DNA of 56,157 nt from contig CAZXPG010000004.1 in the NCBI GenBank assembly GCA_964643145.1, positions 1-56,157 of the forward strand, in the 5' to 3' direction. Numbering within the stretch: the stretch's first letter is position 1; each line of letters opens with the position of its first letter. The DNA comes from CAZXPG01 sp964643145. GTDB lineage: Bacteria; Pseudomonadota; Alphaproteobacteria; Rickettsiales; Arcanibacteraceae. Positions 16,922-25,898 of the stretch are shown in pieces. Under the pieces are notes generated by a model, which was not told the DNA's origin, searched no databases, and saw only the letters and a list, made by a program, of their open reading frames with translations. The translations under genes were made by a program, and so were the position numbers.

Positions 16922-16998
16922 GCAGCCGTAGCTCAGCAGGATAGAGCATCGGATTCCTAATCCGAGGGTCGTGCGTTCGAATCGCGCCGGTTGCACCA
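16922..16998 (+). tRNA. tRNA-Arg (anticodon CCT)
   Basis: A full cloverleaf is visible: acceptor gcagccg / cggttgc (one G-U), D-stem gctc / gagc, anticodon stem tcgga / tccga with loop ttcctaa (anticodon CCT, reads AGG), T-stem gtgcg / cgcgc with ttcgaat, and an encoded CCA end. It is 77 bases long. It stands between the unusual accessory genes and the tail-tip genes, where integrating elements often use tRNA genes as attachment sites. No duplicated 3' fragment was spotted in the window. Confidence 0.97.
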
Positions 16999-17015
16999 TT
17001 TTTTTGTTTCCAGCT

Positions 17016-17041
17016 AAGCCCCCTTCGAGGGGCTTTTTTTA
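17016..17041 (+). terminator. Rho-independent terminator after tRNA-Arg
   Basis: The stem aagcccc / ggggctt with loop cttcga is followed by a run of T. It ends the tRNA transcript 18 bases after CCA. Confidence 0.88.
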
Positions 17042-17065
17042 TTTCCATAAATACAGGTAATGATT

Positions 17066-17668
17066 ATGACGGCTTTTGTAGAAACACGGCTGCCGGTGGA
17101 TATTTCCTACGGTTCATCTGGCGGCCCGGAATATTCCACTGATGTCACCATCACCCATGGCGGCTATGAACAGCGCAATATCAACTGGGCCGCTGCCCGG
17201 GCGCGCTATAATGTGGCACATGGGGTGAAGAGTCAGGCGCAACTGGATGATTTGATTGCATTTTTCCGTGCCAGAAAAGGTAAAGCTTACGGCTTCCGCT
17301 TTAAGGATTGGACAGATTACCAGGGTATTGCCGAGGTGATTGGTACAGGTGACGGTGAAACGACCCATTTCCAGCTGGTGAAAGCGTACACAAGCGGCGG
17401 CATAACGGAAACACGGGTTATTAGCAAGCCCGTCGCGGGAACGGTGCTGGTTTATCTGGATGAGGTGCTGCAGAATAGCGGTGTGAGTGTGGATACGACC
17501 AGTGGGATCGTAACATTCAGCAATGCTCCGGCAGCTGGGGTGAGTGTGGCGGCGGATTTTGAGTTTGACGTGCCTGTGCGTTTTGATAGCGACCGGCTCT
17601 CTGCCTCCATTGATCGCTACGGCAGCCATAGCTGGATGGATATTCCATTAGTTGAAGTGAGGATATGA
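17066..17668 (+). CDS. DUF2460 distal tail protein (RcGTA gp12-like)
   Basis: The family's conserved N-terminal half is present: F-x-E-x-R-L-P-x-D-I-S-Y-G, then GGPEYSTDV, then GYEQRNINW.ARARYNV, then LDDLIAFFRARKGKAYGFRFKDW.DY. The C-terminal half has the FDVPVRFDSDRL motif. The protein is ~200 residues, the usual size. The ATG at 17066 is preferred over 17060 because agg then has correct spacing. Its stop overlaps the next gene's region, showing a coupled gp12-gp13 pair as in RcGTA. Confidence 0.94.
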   Translation: MTAFVETRLPVDISYGSSGGPEYSTDVTITHGGYEQRNINWAAARARYNVAHGVKSQAQLDDLIAFFRARKGKAYGFRFKDWTDYQGIAEVIGTGDGETTHFQLVKAYTSGGITETRVISKPVAGTVLVYLDEVLQNSGVSVDTTSGIVTFSNAPAAGVSVAADFEFDVPVRFDSDRLSASIDRYGSHSWMDIPLVEVRI

Positions 17669-17670
17669 TT

Positions 17671-18513
17671 ATGCAGCTTATTTCAACAGCACTTGCCGCC
17701 CATCTTGCGGGCGAAGTCACCACACTTGCCACCTGCTGGAAGTTGACGCTCAACGATAGCACGGTGATGGGGTTCACCGATCATAGTACGGATATTACCC
17801 TGGATGGCCAGCTCTATGAAGCAGGCAGCGGATTTACCCCGGGCGCCATTGCCAGCGGCGATAGTTTGGCGGTGGATGATCTGGAGATTGAAGGCATAGT
17901 GGATAGCAGCACTATCAGCCGGGAGGATATTATAGCCGGGCGGTTTGATTATGCCGAGCTGGAAGTGTTTATCATGAATTATCAGGATAGCAGCCAGGGA
18001 AAATTGCTGCTTAAACGTGGTTTTTTAGGGGAAATATCGCTGGTGAATAACCGCTTTGTGGCGGAAGTGCGCGGATTAACCGAGCATATGTCGTGCGCGA
18101 TAGGCAATCTCTATTCGCCTTCCTGCCGGATACAATTTGGTGATAATAGCTGTAAGCTTAATCTGGCAAGTTACACGGTGACGGGTACGGTGACGGCGGT
18201 AAGTAGCAGCCGGGAGTTTTCAGATAGTAGCCGCACGGAAGAAGTGGGCTATTTCAGCGCAGGCAACCTCACTTTTACCAGTGGCGCAAATAGCGGCCTG
18301 AGTATGGAAGTGAAAGATGTTAATGCCGGGATGATAACGCTGGTGCTGCCATTTCCCTATCCGGTAGCGGTGGGGGATAGTTATACGATGCTGGCCGGAT
18401 GCGACAAAAGCTTTGCCACTTGCTGCAGCCGGTTTGATAACGCCGTGAATTTTCGTGGTGAACCGCATGTGCCAGGGCTTGACCGCATGCTGCAAACCGC
18501 TGCTACAAGTTAA
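17671..18513 (+). CDS. DUF2163 tail hub protein (RcGTA gp13-like)
   Basis: About 280 residues. The start pattern (L..HLAGEVTTLATCWKL...DG..MGFTDH) and the C-terminal cysteine motif (AGCDKSFATCC.RF.NAVNFRGEPHVPG.D) are diagnostic of the DUF2163/phage_BR0599 family. In RcGTA the homolog forms the hub below the distal tail protein and binds an iron-sulfur cluster through such cysteines; that role is family knowledge, not seen here. Start 17671 has gagg at good spacing; 17665 is the alternative. Confidence 0.94.
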   Translation: MQLISTALAAHLAGEVTTLATCWKLTLNDSTVMGFTDHSTDITLDGQLYEAGSGFTPGAIASGDSLAVDDLEIEGIVDSSTISREDIIAGRFDYAELEVFIMNYQDSSQGKLLLKRGFLGEISLVNNRFVAEVRGLTEHMSCAIGNLYSPSCRIQFGDNSCKLNLASYTVTGTVTAVSSSREFSDSSRTEEVGYFSAGNLTFTSGANSGLSMEVKDVNAGMITLVLPFPYPVAVGDSYTMLAGCDKSFATCCSRFDNAVNFRGEPHVPGLDRMLQTAATS

Positions 18514-18607
18514 TAGTTGTTTAATATCAGATATATGCTACTTGAAAAGAGAAGTGGAATCCGATAGTTAAATATATATAGAATTTTTACACATGAAGGT
18601 GTTTATC

Positions 18608-19078
18608 ATGATTATATCTCGTGATAGAATTGTGGAAGAGGCCAGAAGCTGGATGGGCACGGCCTTCCACCATCAGGGAAGGGTAAAAAAAACCGAAAAA
18701 CATAAGGGCGGTTGTGACTGTATCGGGCTTATTATCGAAGTGGCACGGGCACTGAAGATAATGGGTAAAGATGGCAGGTTGCTGGCGGAAGCCGATGTTT
18801 CAGGCTATGGACGGTTACCTGATGGGCAGCGGCTCTATAGGCAGCTTCAACAGCATCTGGAGGAAATTCCGCTAAGAGCAGTGCAGCCTGCCGATGTGAT
18901 GCTGTTTTGTTTTGACCAGAACCCACAGCATGTGGGGCTTGTAAGTGCTTATGGGGAAGAGGGCCATTTCGGGCTTATTCATTGCTATCTACAAGTGCGG
19001 AAAGTGGTGGAACACCGCTTAGACGCCGTATGGCAGGAAAAATATGTTGCGGCTTTCCGGTTCCCGGGCATTGTTTAA
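18608..19078 (+). CDS. NlpC/P60 cell-wall peptidase (RcGTA gp14-like)
   Basis: A tail-tip peptidoglycan peptidase used to cross the recipient cell wall. The catalytic cysteine is in the motif GGCDCIGLI (Cys38 from this start). The histidine is in PQHVGLVS. The leading helix IVEEARSWMGTAFHHQGR is characteristic of the GTA/phage version. The length of ~156 is normal. The ATG at 18608 has gaagg at proper spacing; 18593 is the alternative. It follows the hub gene with a ~95-base AT-rich gap, a little more than in canonical clusters. Confidence 0.94.
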   Translation: MIISRDRIVEEARSWMGTAFHHQGRVKKTEKHKGGCDCIGLIIEVARALKIMGKDGRLLAEADVSGYGRLPDGQRLYRQLQQHLEEIPLRAVQPADVMLFCFDQNPQHVGLVSAYGEEGHFGLIHCYLQVRKVVEHRLDAVWQEKYVAAFRFPGIV

Positions 19079-19101
19079 GTAGAACTTAAAGGAAGATTCT
19101 A

Positions 19102-19233
19102 ATGAAAAGATTAGTGATATTATGTATTATCGTCGGGATTTTTGCCTATTATTATAAAGATGGGCAAATAGCCGCTAGCAATATTAAATCAGCAGTGACG
19201 CAAATAACGGATAATATAAAGGGCATGTTCTAG
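19102..19233 (+). CDS. 43-aa single-pass membrane peptide
   Basis: The ATG is preceded by aaagga at good spacing. The peptide (MKRLVILCIIVGIFAYYYKD...) has one hydrophobic helix after a positive N-terminus, then a polar tail (NIKSAVTQITDNIKGMF). It lies between the gp14-like gene and its terminator. It could be a lysis accessory or a small tail-assembly membrane factor, but no family is recognised. Confidence 0.6.
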   Translation: MKRLVILCIIVGIFAYYYKDGQIAASNIKSAVTQITDNIKGMF

Positions 19234-19262
19234 CTTCTTTCCGGTTTTGTTCTTTATACAAT

Positions 19263-19290
19263 AAGGGTCTCATTCGAGGCCCTTTTTTTT
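19263..19290 (+). terminator. Rho-independent terminator
   Basis: The 9-base stem aagggtctc / gaggccctt (one G-U) with loop attc is followed by eight T. It closes the gp12-gp14 transcript before the large gp15-like gene. Confidence 0.9.
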
Positions 19291-19367
19291 GAGAGTGTTC
19301 AACACACTGCGTTGTGAACAGAGCTGATAAAACTCCCTCCCCCTTGAGGGGGGATGGTAGGGTGGGG
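19291..19367. repeat. intergenic repeat related to 27301-27438
   Basis: It begins with gagagtgttcaacacactg and contains ctccctcccccttgagggg. Both blocks recur in the same order in the larger element at 27301-27438. This copy lacks the mirrored right end, so it looks truncated. Confidence 0.6.
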
Positions 19368-19425
19368 CGTTTTTAATGCAGTTTCTGAAGCACTTTCTTT
19401 TTTCTTTCTATCAAACGGATTTATC

Positions 19426-22400
19426 ATGACATCAATTGTACTTGGTACAGGCGGCGCGGTGTTTGGCGGTGCTGTTGGTGGCCCGTTAGGGGTGGCGATT
19501 GGCTATACGCTGGGTTCTTATACGGGAGAGCGCATCAGCGGATTGTTGCCAGGCGGCAGGCATAAGGTGGGGGCAGGGCGTGGGCGACGGCTAGCGGATT
19601 TATCGGTGCAGACTTCTACCTATGGCAAGATGATTCCGGTGATTTATGGCAGCTCGCGTGTGGCCGGGAATGTGATCTGGTCGCTGCCGATTAAAGAAAC
19701 TGCCATGGTTAGCAGGCAAGGTGGCAAGGGAGGCGGCAGCGGCCGGGTGAGCAGCACCACCAGCTATAGCTATTCCGTGACACTGGCCATTGCCCTGTGT
19801 GAAGGGGTGATTGATGAGGTGGTGCGCGTCTGGGCGGATGCGGAAATTGTGGATATTAGCGGTGGCGTATATCGTTTATATAAAGGCGATGAAGCGCAAC
19901 TGCCTGATCCACTCATTGAGAGTTATCAAGGCGTGGGAACCACGCCTGCCTATCGTGGGCTGGCTTATGTGGTGCTTGAGGATTTTCCGCTGGAGAATTT
20001 TGGCAACCGTATCCCCAATTTTACCTTTGAGGTGAAAAAACGTGTGGCAACGGTGGGAGAGGAGCAGGCTGTTGAAGAATTGATTACCTCGATGATTATG
20101 ATTCCAGGCTCGGGGGAGTTTGTCTATGACACGGTTGTGCAAAATAAAATCCCCGGAGATATGGTGGAAGGAAGTTGGGTGCAGCGTGGGACACAGAGCC
20201 GTATTAACCAGAATAACCGTGAAGGGAAAGCCGATAGTCTGGTATCGCTCGATCAACTTCAGAATACGTGCAAGAACCTGGAATGGGTGGCGCCAGTTGT
20301 GGCGTGGTTTGCCGATAATCTGGATGCAGGGGAATGCCTGTTAAAACCCGGTGTGGAATATCAGGAAGGCGCCATAACCAGCCCAGATAGCTGGCAAGTG
20401 GCGGGTTTTAGCCGGGAAACGGCCTATCTGATTAACCAGGATGCCTATGGCAACCCCGTCTATGGCGGTACGGTGAATGATGCAAGCTTGTTGCGCTATC
20501 TGGATGAGCTGCGCAGCCGTGGCCTGAAAATTATGTTCTATCCACTGTTCTTTATGGATACGGAAAACAAGCCCTGGCGTGGGCGGTTAACCGGCAGTGC
20601 GGCGGATGTTGCCGATTTCTTCACCAAAACCCACGGCTATAACGATTTTATCCTGCATTATGCCAACCTGGTGGCAGGGAAGGTGGATGCGTTTATTATC
20701 GGTTCAGAACTGATTGGGCTTACGCAGGTGAATGATGGGGAAAATAATTTTCCAGCCGTGGAGGCACTGGTGTCACTTGCTGCTTCAGTTAAGGCAATTC
20801 TAGGCAGTGAGGTTAAACTCACCTATGCGGCAGATTGGTCGGAATATCACCATACGGCAGGTGGCTGGTATAATATGGACCCACTCTGGGCGTCAGACGA
20901 TATTGATATGGTGGGGATTGACGCCTATTTCCCCCTCACCAACAGCCCCCAGGCAGGCTATGATGTGCAGGCAGTGATGGATGGTTGGACGTCAGGGGAG
21001 GGGTATGATTTTGTCTATAGTGATGAAGAACGTACCACTACCGAGGTAGTTTCGCCGGAATATGCCTGGAAAAATATCGGCTGGTGGTGGAGCAATAGCC
21101 ATAATAACCCGGATGGCAACCCTACTGACTGGGTGCCGGAATCGAAGAAAATCTGGTTCACTGAATATGGCTTTCCGTCTGTGGATGGGGCAACCAACCA
21201 GCCTAATGTGTTTTATGACCCCTCCAGTTCAGAAAGTTACTTTCCCCGCTTTTCGAAAGGCAGGGTGGATATTCGGGCACAGCGGCTGGGGTTAACGGCA
21301 ACTGAGCTGAAATGGCAGGATTCTGCGATGGTGGAACGTAAATTTGTCTGGACATGGGATGCGCGCCCGTTCCCGTTCTGGCCGGATTTACGTACCATAT
21401 GGTCGGATGGTGGCCTGTGGCGCACCGGGCATTGGGTGGCAGGCAAATTGGGGCTTTCGGCACTGGCTGCGGTGGTTACAGAGCTGGCACGCCGGGCAGG
21501 TTTGGCGGAAGAAGATATGGATGTCAGCCGCTTAACCGATCTCTTGGAAGGCTATACACTCAGCAGCCGTGATACGGTGCGCTCGCTGCTGGAAGAGTTG
21601 CAAAGTGCCTATTTTTTTGATGCGGTGGAAACAGGCGGTAAGCTCGCCTTCATACCGCGCGGTGGGGAAGCCGTCATGGCCATCAGTGACGCGCAGATGG
21701 TGCCAGAAGGCAAGGGCGATAAGCGGCCGGTGCTTGAACTGAAGCGGTTACAGGAACTGCTATTGCCACAACGTTGTGATGTGACCTATCTCAATAAATA
21801 TGCCGATTACCAGGTGGGAACGCAATCAGCGCAGCGTCTTTCCAGCCATAGTCTGCATCAGGCCAGTGTTGATTTGCCGCTAGTGCTGACCGATCAAGCG
21901 GCTAAGAATATTGCCGATATTAGCCTGTATAACAGTTGGCTGGAACGTACACAGTACCGTTTTGCGTTACCAGTGCACTATGCGTTGCTGGAGCCGGGGG
22001 ATGTGGTGACATTGACCAGCAATAACATTACCCATAGTGTACGCATCACCCGCACACGCCTTGGGGCGGGTGGTGTATTGCAGGTGGAAGCGGTGGCAGA
22101 AGATGTGTCGATTTATGATGTGTACAGCGAGCCTGCCCTAATGCAAACGCAGACCCAGGCACTCCCAGTTATCGGGAAAACCATGACAAACTTCCTGGAT
22201 GTGCCTGCATTCCCAGGCGATAGCACATCAGATACGCTGTTACGGGTGGCAGCAAACGGCTATGAAGCCAGGTGGCATGGTATGGCACTGTATCGTTCCG
22301 ACGATGCTGGGCTATCCTATGTGCCGGTTGCCGATGTGAATGATGGTGCTGTGATGGGAACGGCAATCACCGCGCTTGGCACAGGCAGTACCGTCTTGTT

Positions 22401-23094
22401 TGATGGGGGCAATAGCGTGACAGTGGTGCTGACAGGCGGAGAGCTGGAAACCGTATCGCAACTGGCGGTGCTAAATGGTGCCAATGCGGCAATGATTGGC
22501 GAAGAAATCCTGCAATTTACCAGCGCCACATTGGTTGAGCCATATAAATATGTGTTAAGCGGTTTGTTGCGTGGGCGTTTGGGCACCGAAGATGCGGTTT
22601 CTGGCCATGTGGCAGGGGAACGTTTTGTGTTGCTCGATAACCGACTGGCTAAAATTCCCATTCCTACCGGGATGATAGGGCTTGCGCGGCAGTATAAGCC
22701 CGTGTCATTTGGCAGGACGCTGGGGCAGACGGATGTAGAAAATTTCACCTATTATGGCGTGATGCTGAAACCCTATGCCCCAGTGCATATTAGCGGTGTG
22801 AGGGATATGGATGGGAATCTGGCTGTGAGCTGGATACGGCGTACCCGTATTAACGGCGAGTGGCAGGACAACACCGATGTGCCGCTTGCGGAAGAAAGTG
22901 AGTGTTACGATGTAGAGGTGATGAATGGCGCAGAAGTGGTGCGCAGTTTCAGTGCAGTAACAGAAGCTACCGTGACCTATAGTGCAGCAGCGCAAATGGC
23001 AGATTTTGGCGAGGTGCAAAACAGCGTGAGCCTGCGCGTCTATCAGCTTTCGGCAATAGTAGGAAGAGGAAAGGTGGCCGTGGTAGTAGTGTAG
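19426..23094 (+). CDS. GTA TIM-barrel-like host-specificity tail protein (RcGTA gp15-like, 'megatron')
   Basis: 1222 residues from the ATG at 19426; the upstream GTG-type extension is unlikely. The N-terminus is a glycine-rich hydrophobic stretch (GAVFGGAVGGPLGVAIGY), then VQTSTYGKMIPVIYG and the tail-hub region. The middle holds the glycosidase-like TIM barrel: LRYLDELRSRGLKIMFYPL, then VDAFIIGSELIGLTQV, then KLTYAADWSEYH, then DIDMVGIDAYFPLT, then KKIWFTEYGFPS. The C-terminal part has the phage-tail_3 domain (LLEPGDVVTLT; GEEILQFTSATL; LSGLLRGRLGTE). It recognises the host surface at the baseplate in characterised GTAs. Complete and intact. Confidence 0.95.
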   Translation: MTSIVLGTGGAVFGGAVGGPLGVAIGYTLGSYTGERISGLLPGGRHKVGAGRGRRLADLSVQTSTYGKMIPVIYGSSRVAGNVIWSLPIKETAMVSRQGGKGGGSGRVSSTTSYSYSVTLAIALCEGVIDEVVRVWADAEIVDISGGVYRLYKGDEAQLPDPLIESYQGVGTTPAYRGLAYVVLEDFPLENFGNRIPNFTFEVKKRVATVGEEQAVEELITSMIMIPGSGEFVYDTVVQNKIPGDMVEGSWVQRGTQSRINQNNREGKADSLVSLDQLQNTCKNLEWVAPVVAWFADNLDAGECLLKPGVEYQEGAITSPDSWQVAGFSRETAYLINQDAYGNPVYGGTVNDASLLRYLDELRSRGLKIMFYPLFFMDTENKPWRGRLTGSAADVADFFTKTHGYNDFILHYANLVAGKVDAFIIGSELIGLTQVNDGENNFPAVEALVSLAASVKAILGSEVKLTYAADWSEYHHTAGGWYNMDPLWASDDIDMVGIDAYFPLTNSPQAGYDVQAVMDGWTSGEGYDFVYSDEERTTTEVVSPEYAWKNIGWWWSNSHNNPDGNPTDWVPESKKIWFTEYGFPSVDGATNQPNVFYDPSSSESYFPRFSKGRVDIRAQRLGLTATELKWQDSAMVERKFVWTWDARPFPFWPDLRTIWSDGGLWRTGHWVAGKLGLSALAAVVTELARRAGLAEEDMDVSRLTDLLEGYTLSSRDTVRSLLEELQSAYFFDAVETGGKLAFIPRGGEAVMAISDAQMVPEGKGDKRPVLELKRLQELLLPQRCDVTYLNKYADYQVGTQSAQRLSSHSLHQASVDLPLVLTDQAAKNIADISLYNSWLERTQYRFALPVHYALLEPGDVVTLTSNNITHSVRITRTRLGAGGVLQVEAVAEDVSIYDVYSEPALMQTQTQALPVIGKTMTNFLDVPAFPGDSTSDTLLRVAANGYEARWHGMALYRSDDAGLSYVPVADVNDGAVMGTAITALGTGSTVLFDGGNSVTVVLTGGELETVSQLAVLNGANAAMIGEEILQFTSATLVEPYKYVLSGLLRGRLGTEDAVSGHVAGERFVLLDNRLAKIPIPTGMIGLARQYKPVSFGRTLGQTDVENFTYYGVMLKPYAPVHISGVRDMDGNLAVSWIRRTRINGEWQDNTDVPLAEESECYDVEVMNGAEVVRSFSAVTEATVTYSAAAQMADFGEVQNSVSLRVYQLSAIVGRGKVAVVVV

Positions 23095-23169
23095 TGAAAG
23101 GTTCCTGTTGATTTCTAGAATTTATAGTTATAATAATAATTATTATCATTTAGGAATATTGAGGGATCT

Positions 23170-24075
23170 ATGCTTGCAACAGCAATTATTATTTTCAGGG
23201 AAGCACTCGAGATAGCGATTATTGTGGGAGTGGTGCTCGCGGCAACAAAAGGCATTGCCCGCCGTGGTTTATGGGTGCTTGCCGGATTTGGTGCTGGTGT
23301 TGTGGGTGCAGGAGGAATTGCCTTTTTTGCGGGTGTGATTGCTGAAGGGCTGGATGGTATGGGGCAGCAGGTTATGAATGGCGTGATATTGCTGCTTGCC
23401 GCAATCATGATTGGCTGGACAGTGATATGGATGAAGACCCATGCCCGTGAACTTACTGCCCGCATTAAGAAAGCGGGTATGGATATTAGCGAAGGCCATG
23501 TGCCACTCTATAGTATCACGGTGATTATTGCCTTGGCTGTACTCAGGGAGGGAGCAGAGATTGTGCTGTTCCTGTTTGGTATAGCGGCATCGAAGCAAGA
23601 TTCTTTCTGGTCAATGATGCTAGGAGGAGGTGGTGGCCTGCTTGCGGGGGGGGCAGTTGGACTATTATTTTATTTCGGCCTACTCAGATTATCCCGTAAA
23701 TATTTCTTCACGGTTACAAGTGTATTGTTGATTTTCCTGGCAGCGGGAATGGCGGCGCAATCAGTAGGCTTCTTCTCATCGGCAGGGATGATATCGGAGA
23801 TGGGAACGGTGTGGGATAGTTCATGGCTGTTACGTGACTCGTCTATTGCAGGAAAAACTCTACACGCCATGATTGGCTATACTGCACGTCCTTCAGGAAT
23901 GCAGGTGCTTTTCTATTGTGCTACCCTGTTGATTATTACAGCACTATCCTGGGGCGTGAATCAGACACGGGAGACAGTAAGGTTGGTAGGCATGATGGCA
24001 CTGATTGTCAGCTTTCAGGTGAGCGTAGTTGCCGGTTTGCTGTTTGCAGGGATTAGCATGCTAAAAACTATATAG
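23170..24075 (+). CDS. FTR1-family iron permease
   Basis: An inner-membrane ferric/ferrous iron transporter. Both hallmark R-E-x-x-E motifs are present and lie in membrane helices: REALE at residues 10-14 and REGAE at 126-130. About seven hydrophobic segments are seen in 301 residues, the usual size for FTR1/EfeU. No EfeO, EfeB or multicopper partner is nearby, so the oxidase or periplasmic partner must be elsewhere or is not needed. It is placed inside the GTA-like region, directly after the gp15-like gene, with an aat-rich leader. Confidence 0.93.
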   Translation: MLATAIIIFREALEIAIIVGVVLAATKGIARRGLWVLAGFGAGVVGAGGIAFFAGVIAEGLDGMGQQVMNGVILLLAAIMIGWTVIWMKTHARELTARIKKAGMDISEGHVPLYSITVIIALAVLREGAEIVLFLFGIAASKQDSFWSMMLGGGGGLLAGGAVGLLFYFGLLRLSRKYFFTVTSVLLIFLAAGMAAQSVGFFSSAGMISEMGTVWDSSWLLRDSSIAGKTLHAMIGYTARPSGMQVLFYCATLLIITALSWGVNQTRETVRLVGMMALIVSFQVSVVAGLLFAGISMLKTI

Positions 24076-24085
24076 CGCGCAGCAT

Positions 24086-24118
24086 CTCTCACCAGAACCT
24101 ACGTTTTGACAGAGGTCT
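24086..24118. repeat. solo arm of the 147-bp MITE-like element
   Basis: The sequence tctcaccagaacctacgttt and its continuation gacagaggtct match the reverse complement of the left arm of the element at 3993-4139 with few differences. Only one arm is present. It lies between the convergent stops of the FTR1 gene and the 24123 gene. Confidence 0.75.
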
Positions 24119-24122
24119 ATTA

Positions 24123-24482
24123 TCACATAGTATCAATACGTTTTTGATTCTCTTCTTGTAGTTGACGATTATATTCATCCAGCTCGGGTGAGGAGCGGTT
24201 TAATTCGTCCCATTGTTTTTTGGTTTTTCCCTCCACCTGCACCTTGGAAGCTGGGTCTGGGTCGTTGAGCGTATTTTTGATGCTGCTCAAAATTCCATCC
24301 AAGGTCTGCTGATTTTCTTCTGTAAGGCCTGCTTTAGCAGCAAGTTCCCGTACAAGTTCGGAAACACTATCAAAGGCACGATTAAAGCTGGAATCGTTGG
24401 TGTCTGCTGAATCTTCTGACGCATAAAGAGCGCAAGGAAAAGAGAGAAGAATAACAGCTATAATAGATAAGCGGTAACGCAT
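24123..24482 (-). CDS. Small exported protein of unknown function
   Basis: 119 residues with a clear Sec signal (MRYRLSIIAVILLSFPCALYA-S). The mature part is acidic and helical (SFNRAFDSVSELVRELAAKAG; ELDEYNRQLQEENQKR) and has no cysteines. It is probably periplasmic. It converges with the FTR1 gene. No family is recognised. Confidence 0.65.
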   Translation of the reverse strand: MRYRLSIIAVILLSFPCALYASEDSADTNDSSFNRAFDSVSELVRELAAKAGLTEENQQTLDGILSSIKNTLNDPDPASKVQVEGKTKKQWDELNRSSPELDEYNRQLQEENQKRIDTM

Positions 24483-24544
24483 TTGTTAGTATAATACTTG
24501 GAAAGCAAGTGCGCCTCCCAAGTATTACCTCAGTAAAACTGGAA

Positions 24545-24700
24545 CTACTTTGCTTCAGCAGGAGCAGCAGCGTCTGCAGCAGCAGGAGCAGCAGCGTCTG
24601 TAGCAGCAGGAGCAGCAGCGTCAGCAGCTTTTTCTTCTGCAAATGCAGAGAAAGCAGAGAAAGAAAGAACTGCAGCTAAAATGCAAAATAATTTTGTCAT
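24545..24700 (-). CDS. Short exported Ala/Pro-rich repeat peptide (51 aa)
   Basis: The frame reads MTKLFCILAAVLSFSAFSAFA (signal peptide), then EEKAA and near-identical DAAAPAA units, ending in EAK. The coding DNA carries three tandem copies of a gcagcagcgtctg-type 24-base unit. Similar Ala/Pro-rich short exported peptides occur in many alphaproteobacteria, but their role is unknown. It is in the same direction as, and 62 bases upstream of, the 119-aa exported protein, so the two probably form a pair. Confidence 0.6.
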   Translation of the reverse strand: MTKLFCILAAVLSFSAFSAFAEEKAADAAAPAATDAAAPAAADAAAPAEAK

Positions 24701-24822
24701 GATAAACCCATATAAATGAATAAAGTTATTAAGTTAAAACCACGTGGCTTATACAATCAAGTCACGCTTAATCGCACATTACACTATCTGTTTCATTTCG
24801 TCAGTAAAAATTTGAGGAATTT

Positions 24823-25872
24823 ATGTCAAATACATCACATCTTTTGTTACCCCTTGTATTCTCGCATCAGTCTCAGAAGGAAGTTACGGTTAATGAGGCG
24901 TTAACCGCGATTGATGCCTTGCTGAATACGGGAGTGGTTTCTATGGGCGTTAATACGCCTCCTGCTTCTCCAGCCAATGGCGATGTGTATGTTATTGGCG
25001 GTTCTCCTACCGGGCAGTGGGAAGGAAAAGATAATCAGATCAGCTATTTCCAGGATAGCTGGAAATATATTATCCCACGGGAAGGGGTGACATTATGGGC
25101 AAATGATGAAGATAAATATTATAGCTATGATGGTTCAGCGTGGGGTGAGGCATTTAGCCTGACTGGTGCGGAATTGCAGAACATCAGCTTGCTTGGCGTT
25201 AATGCTACAGCCGATAGCACGAATAAACTAACCGTAAAGAGCAATGCTGTGCTGTTTGCAACAGATAGTGGCAATGTTCAGCTTAAAGTGAATAAGCCAG
25301 GTAGTAGCGATACGGCCTCCTATCTGTTCCAGACAGGTTATTCGGGCCGGGCAGAATTTGGTTTGATTGGCGATGATGATTTCCAGCTTAAAGTATCGCC
25401 AGATGGCTCCAGTTTTGTCCAGGCAATGGTGGTCGATAAAAGCAGTGGCGATGTAGATTTTAAACAGGATGTGCATATTACCGGTACATTAAGTGATGTG
25501 GATATGGCCGATAACATACTGCAACGTGTGGAACTCAAGGATTATGCAGAAACACGGGTGAGTGCCAGCAGCGGCTCTTCCTATACGATTGATCTGGAAA
25601 ATGGCAATGTCTACGAGGTGACGCTGACCGCCAATTGCACCTTCACTTTTTCCAATCCTCCTGCCAGCGGTAAAGGTGGTTCTTTTACCTTGCTCTTGAA
25701 ACAGGATGCAACAGGTGAGCGCACGGTGACCTGGCCGGCCAGCGTGAAATGGGCAGGGGGCACTGCTCCCACACTGACTACGGTTGCGAGTAGTATTGAT
25801 ATACTTACCTTTATTACTACCGATGCCGGAACGGCCTGGTATGGGTTTTTAAGTGGGGCGGATTTAAAGTAA
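24823..25872 (+). CDS. DUF2793 phage/GTA-associated protein
   Basis: The DUF2793 pattern is clear in the N-terminal ~120 residues: LLPLVFSHQSQKEVTVNEAL, then a variable linker, then PPASPANGDVYVIGGSPTG.W.G....I.YFQDSW, then REGVTLWANDE. It is found next to tail genes in many alphaproteobacterial prophages and GTAs and is thought to be tail-fibre related. The remaining ~230 residues are beta-rich, with the ending TAWYGFLSGADLK. Complete at 349 residues. Confidence 0.88.
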   Translation: MSNTSHLLLPLVFSHQSQKEVTVNEALTAIDALLNTGVVSMGVNTPPASPANGDVYVIGGSPTGQWEGKDNQISYFQDSWKYIIPREGVTLWANDEDKYYSYDGSAWGEAFSLTGAELQNISLLGVNATADSTNKLTVKSNAVLFATDSGNVQLKVNKPGSSDTASYLFQTGYSGRAEFGLIGDDDFQLKVSPDGSSFVQAMVVDKSSGDVDFKQDVHITGTLSDVDMADNILQRVELKDYAETRVSASSGSSYTIDLENGNVYEVTLTANCTFTFSNPPASGKGGSFTLLLKQDATGERTVTWPASVKWAGGTAPTLTTVASSIDILTFITTDAGTAWYGFLSGADLK

Positions 25873-25898
25873 GTTTCCAGTAAAATGAGGCAATCATC

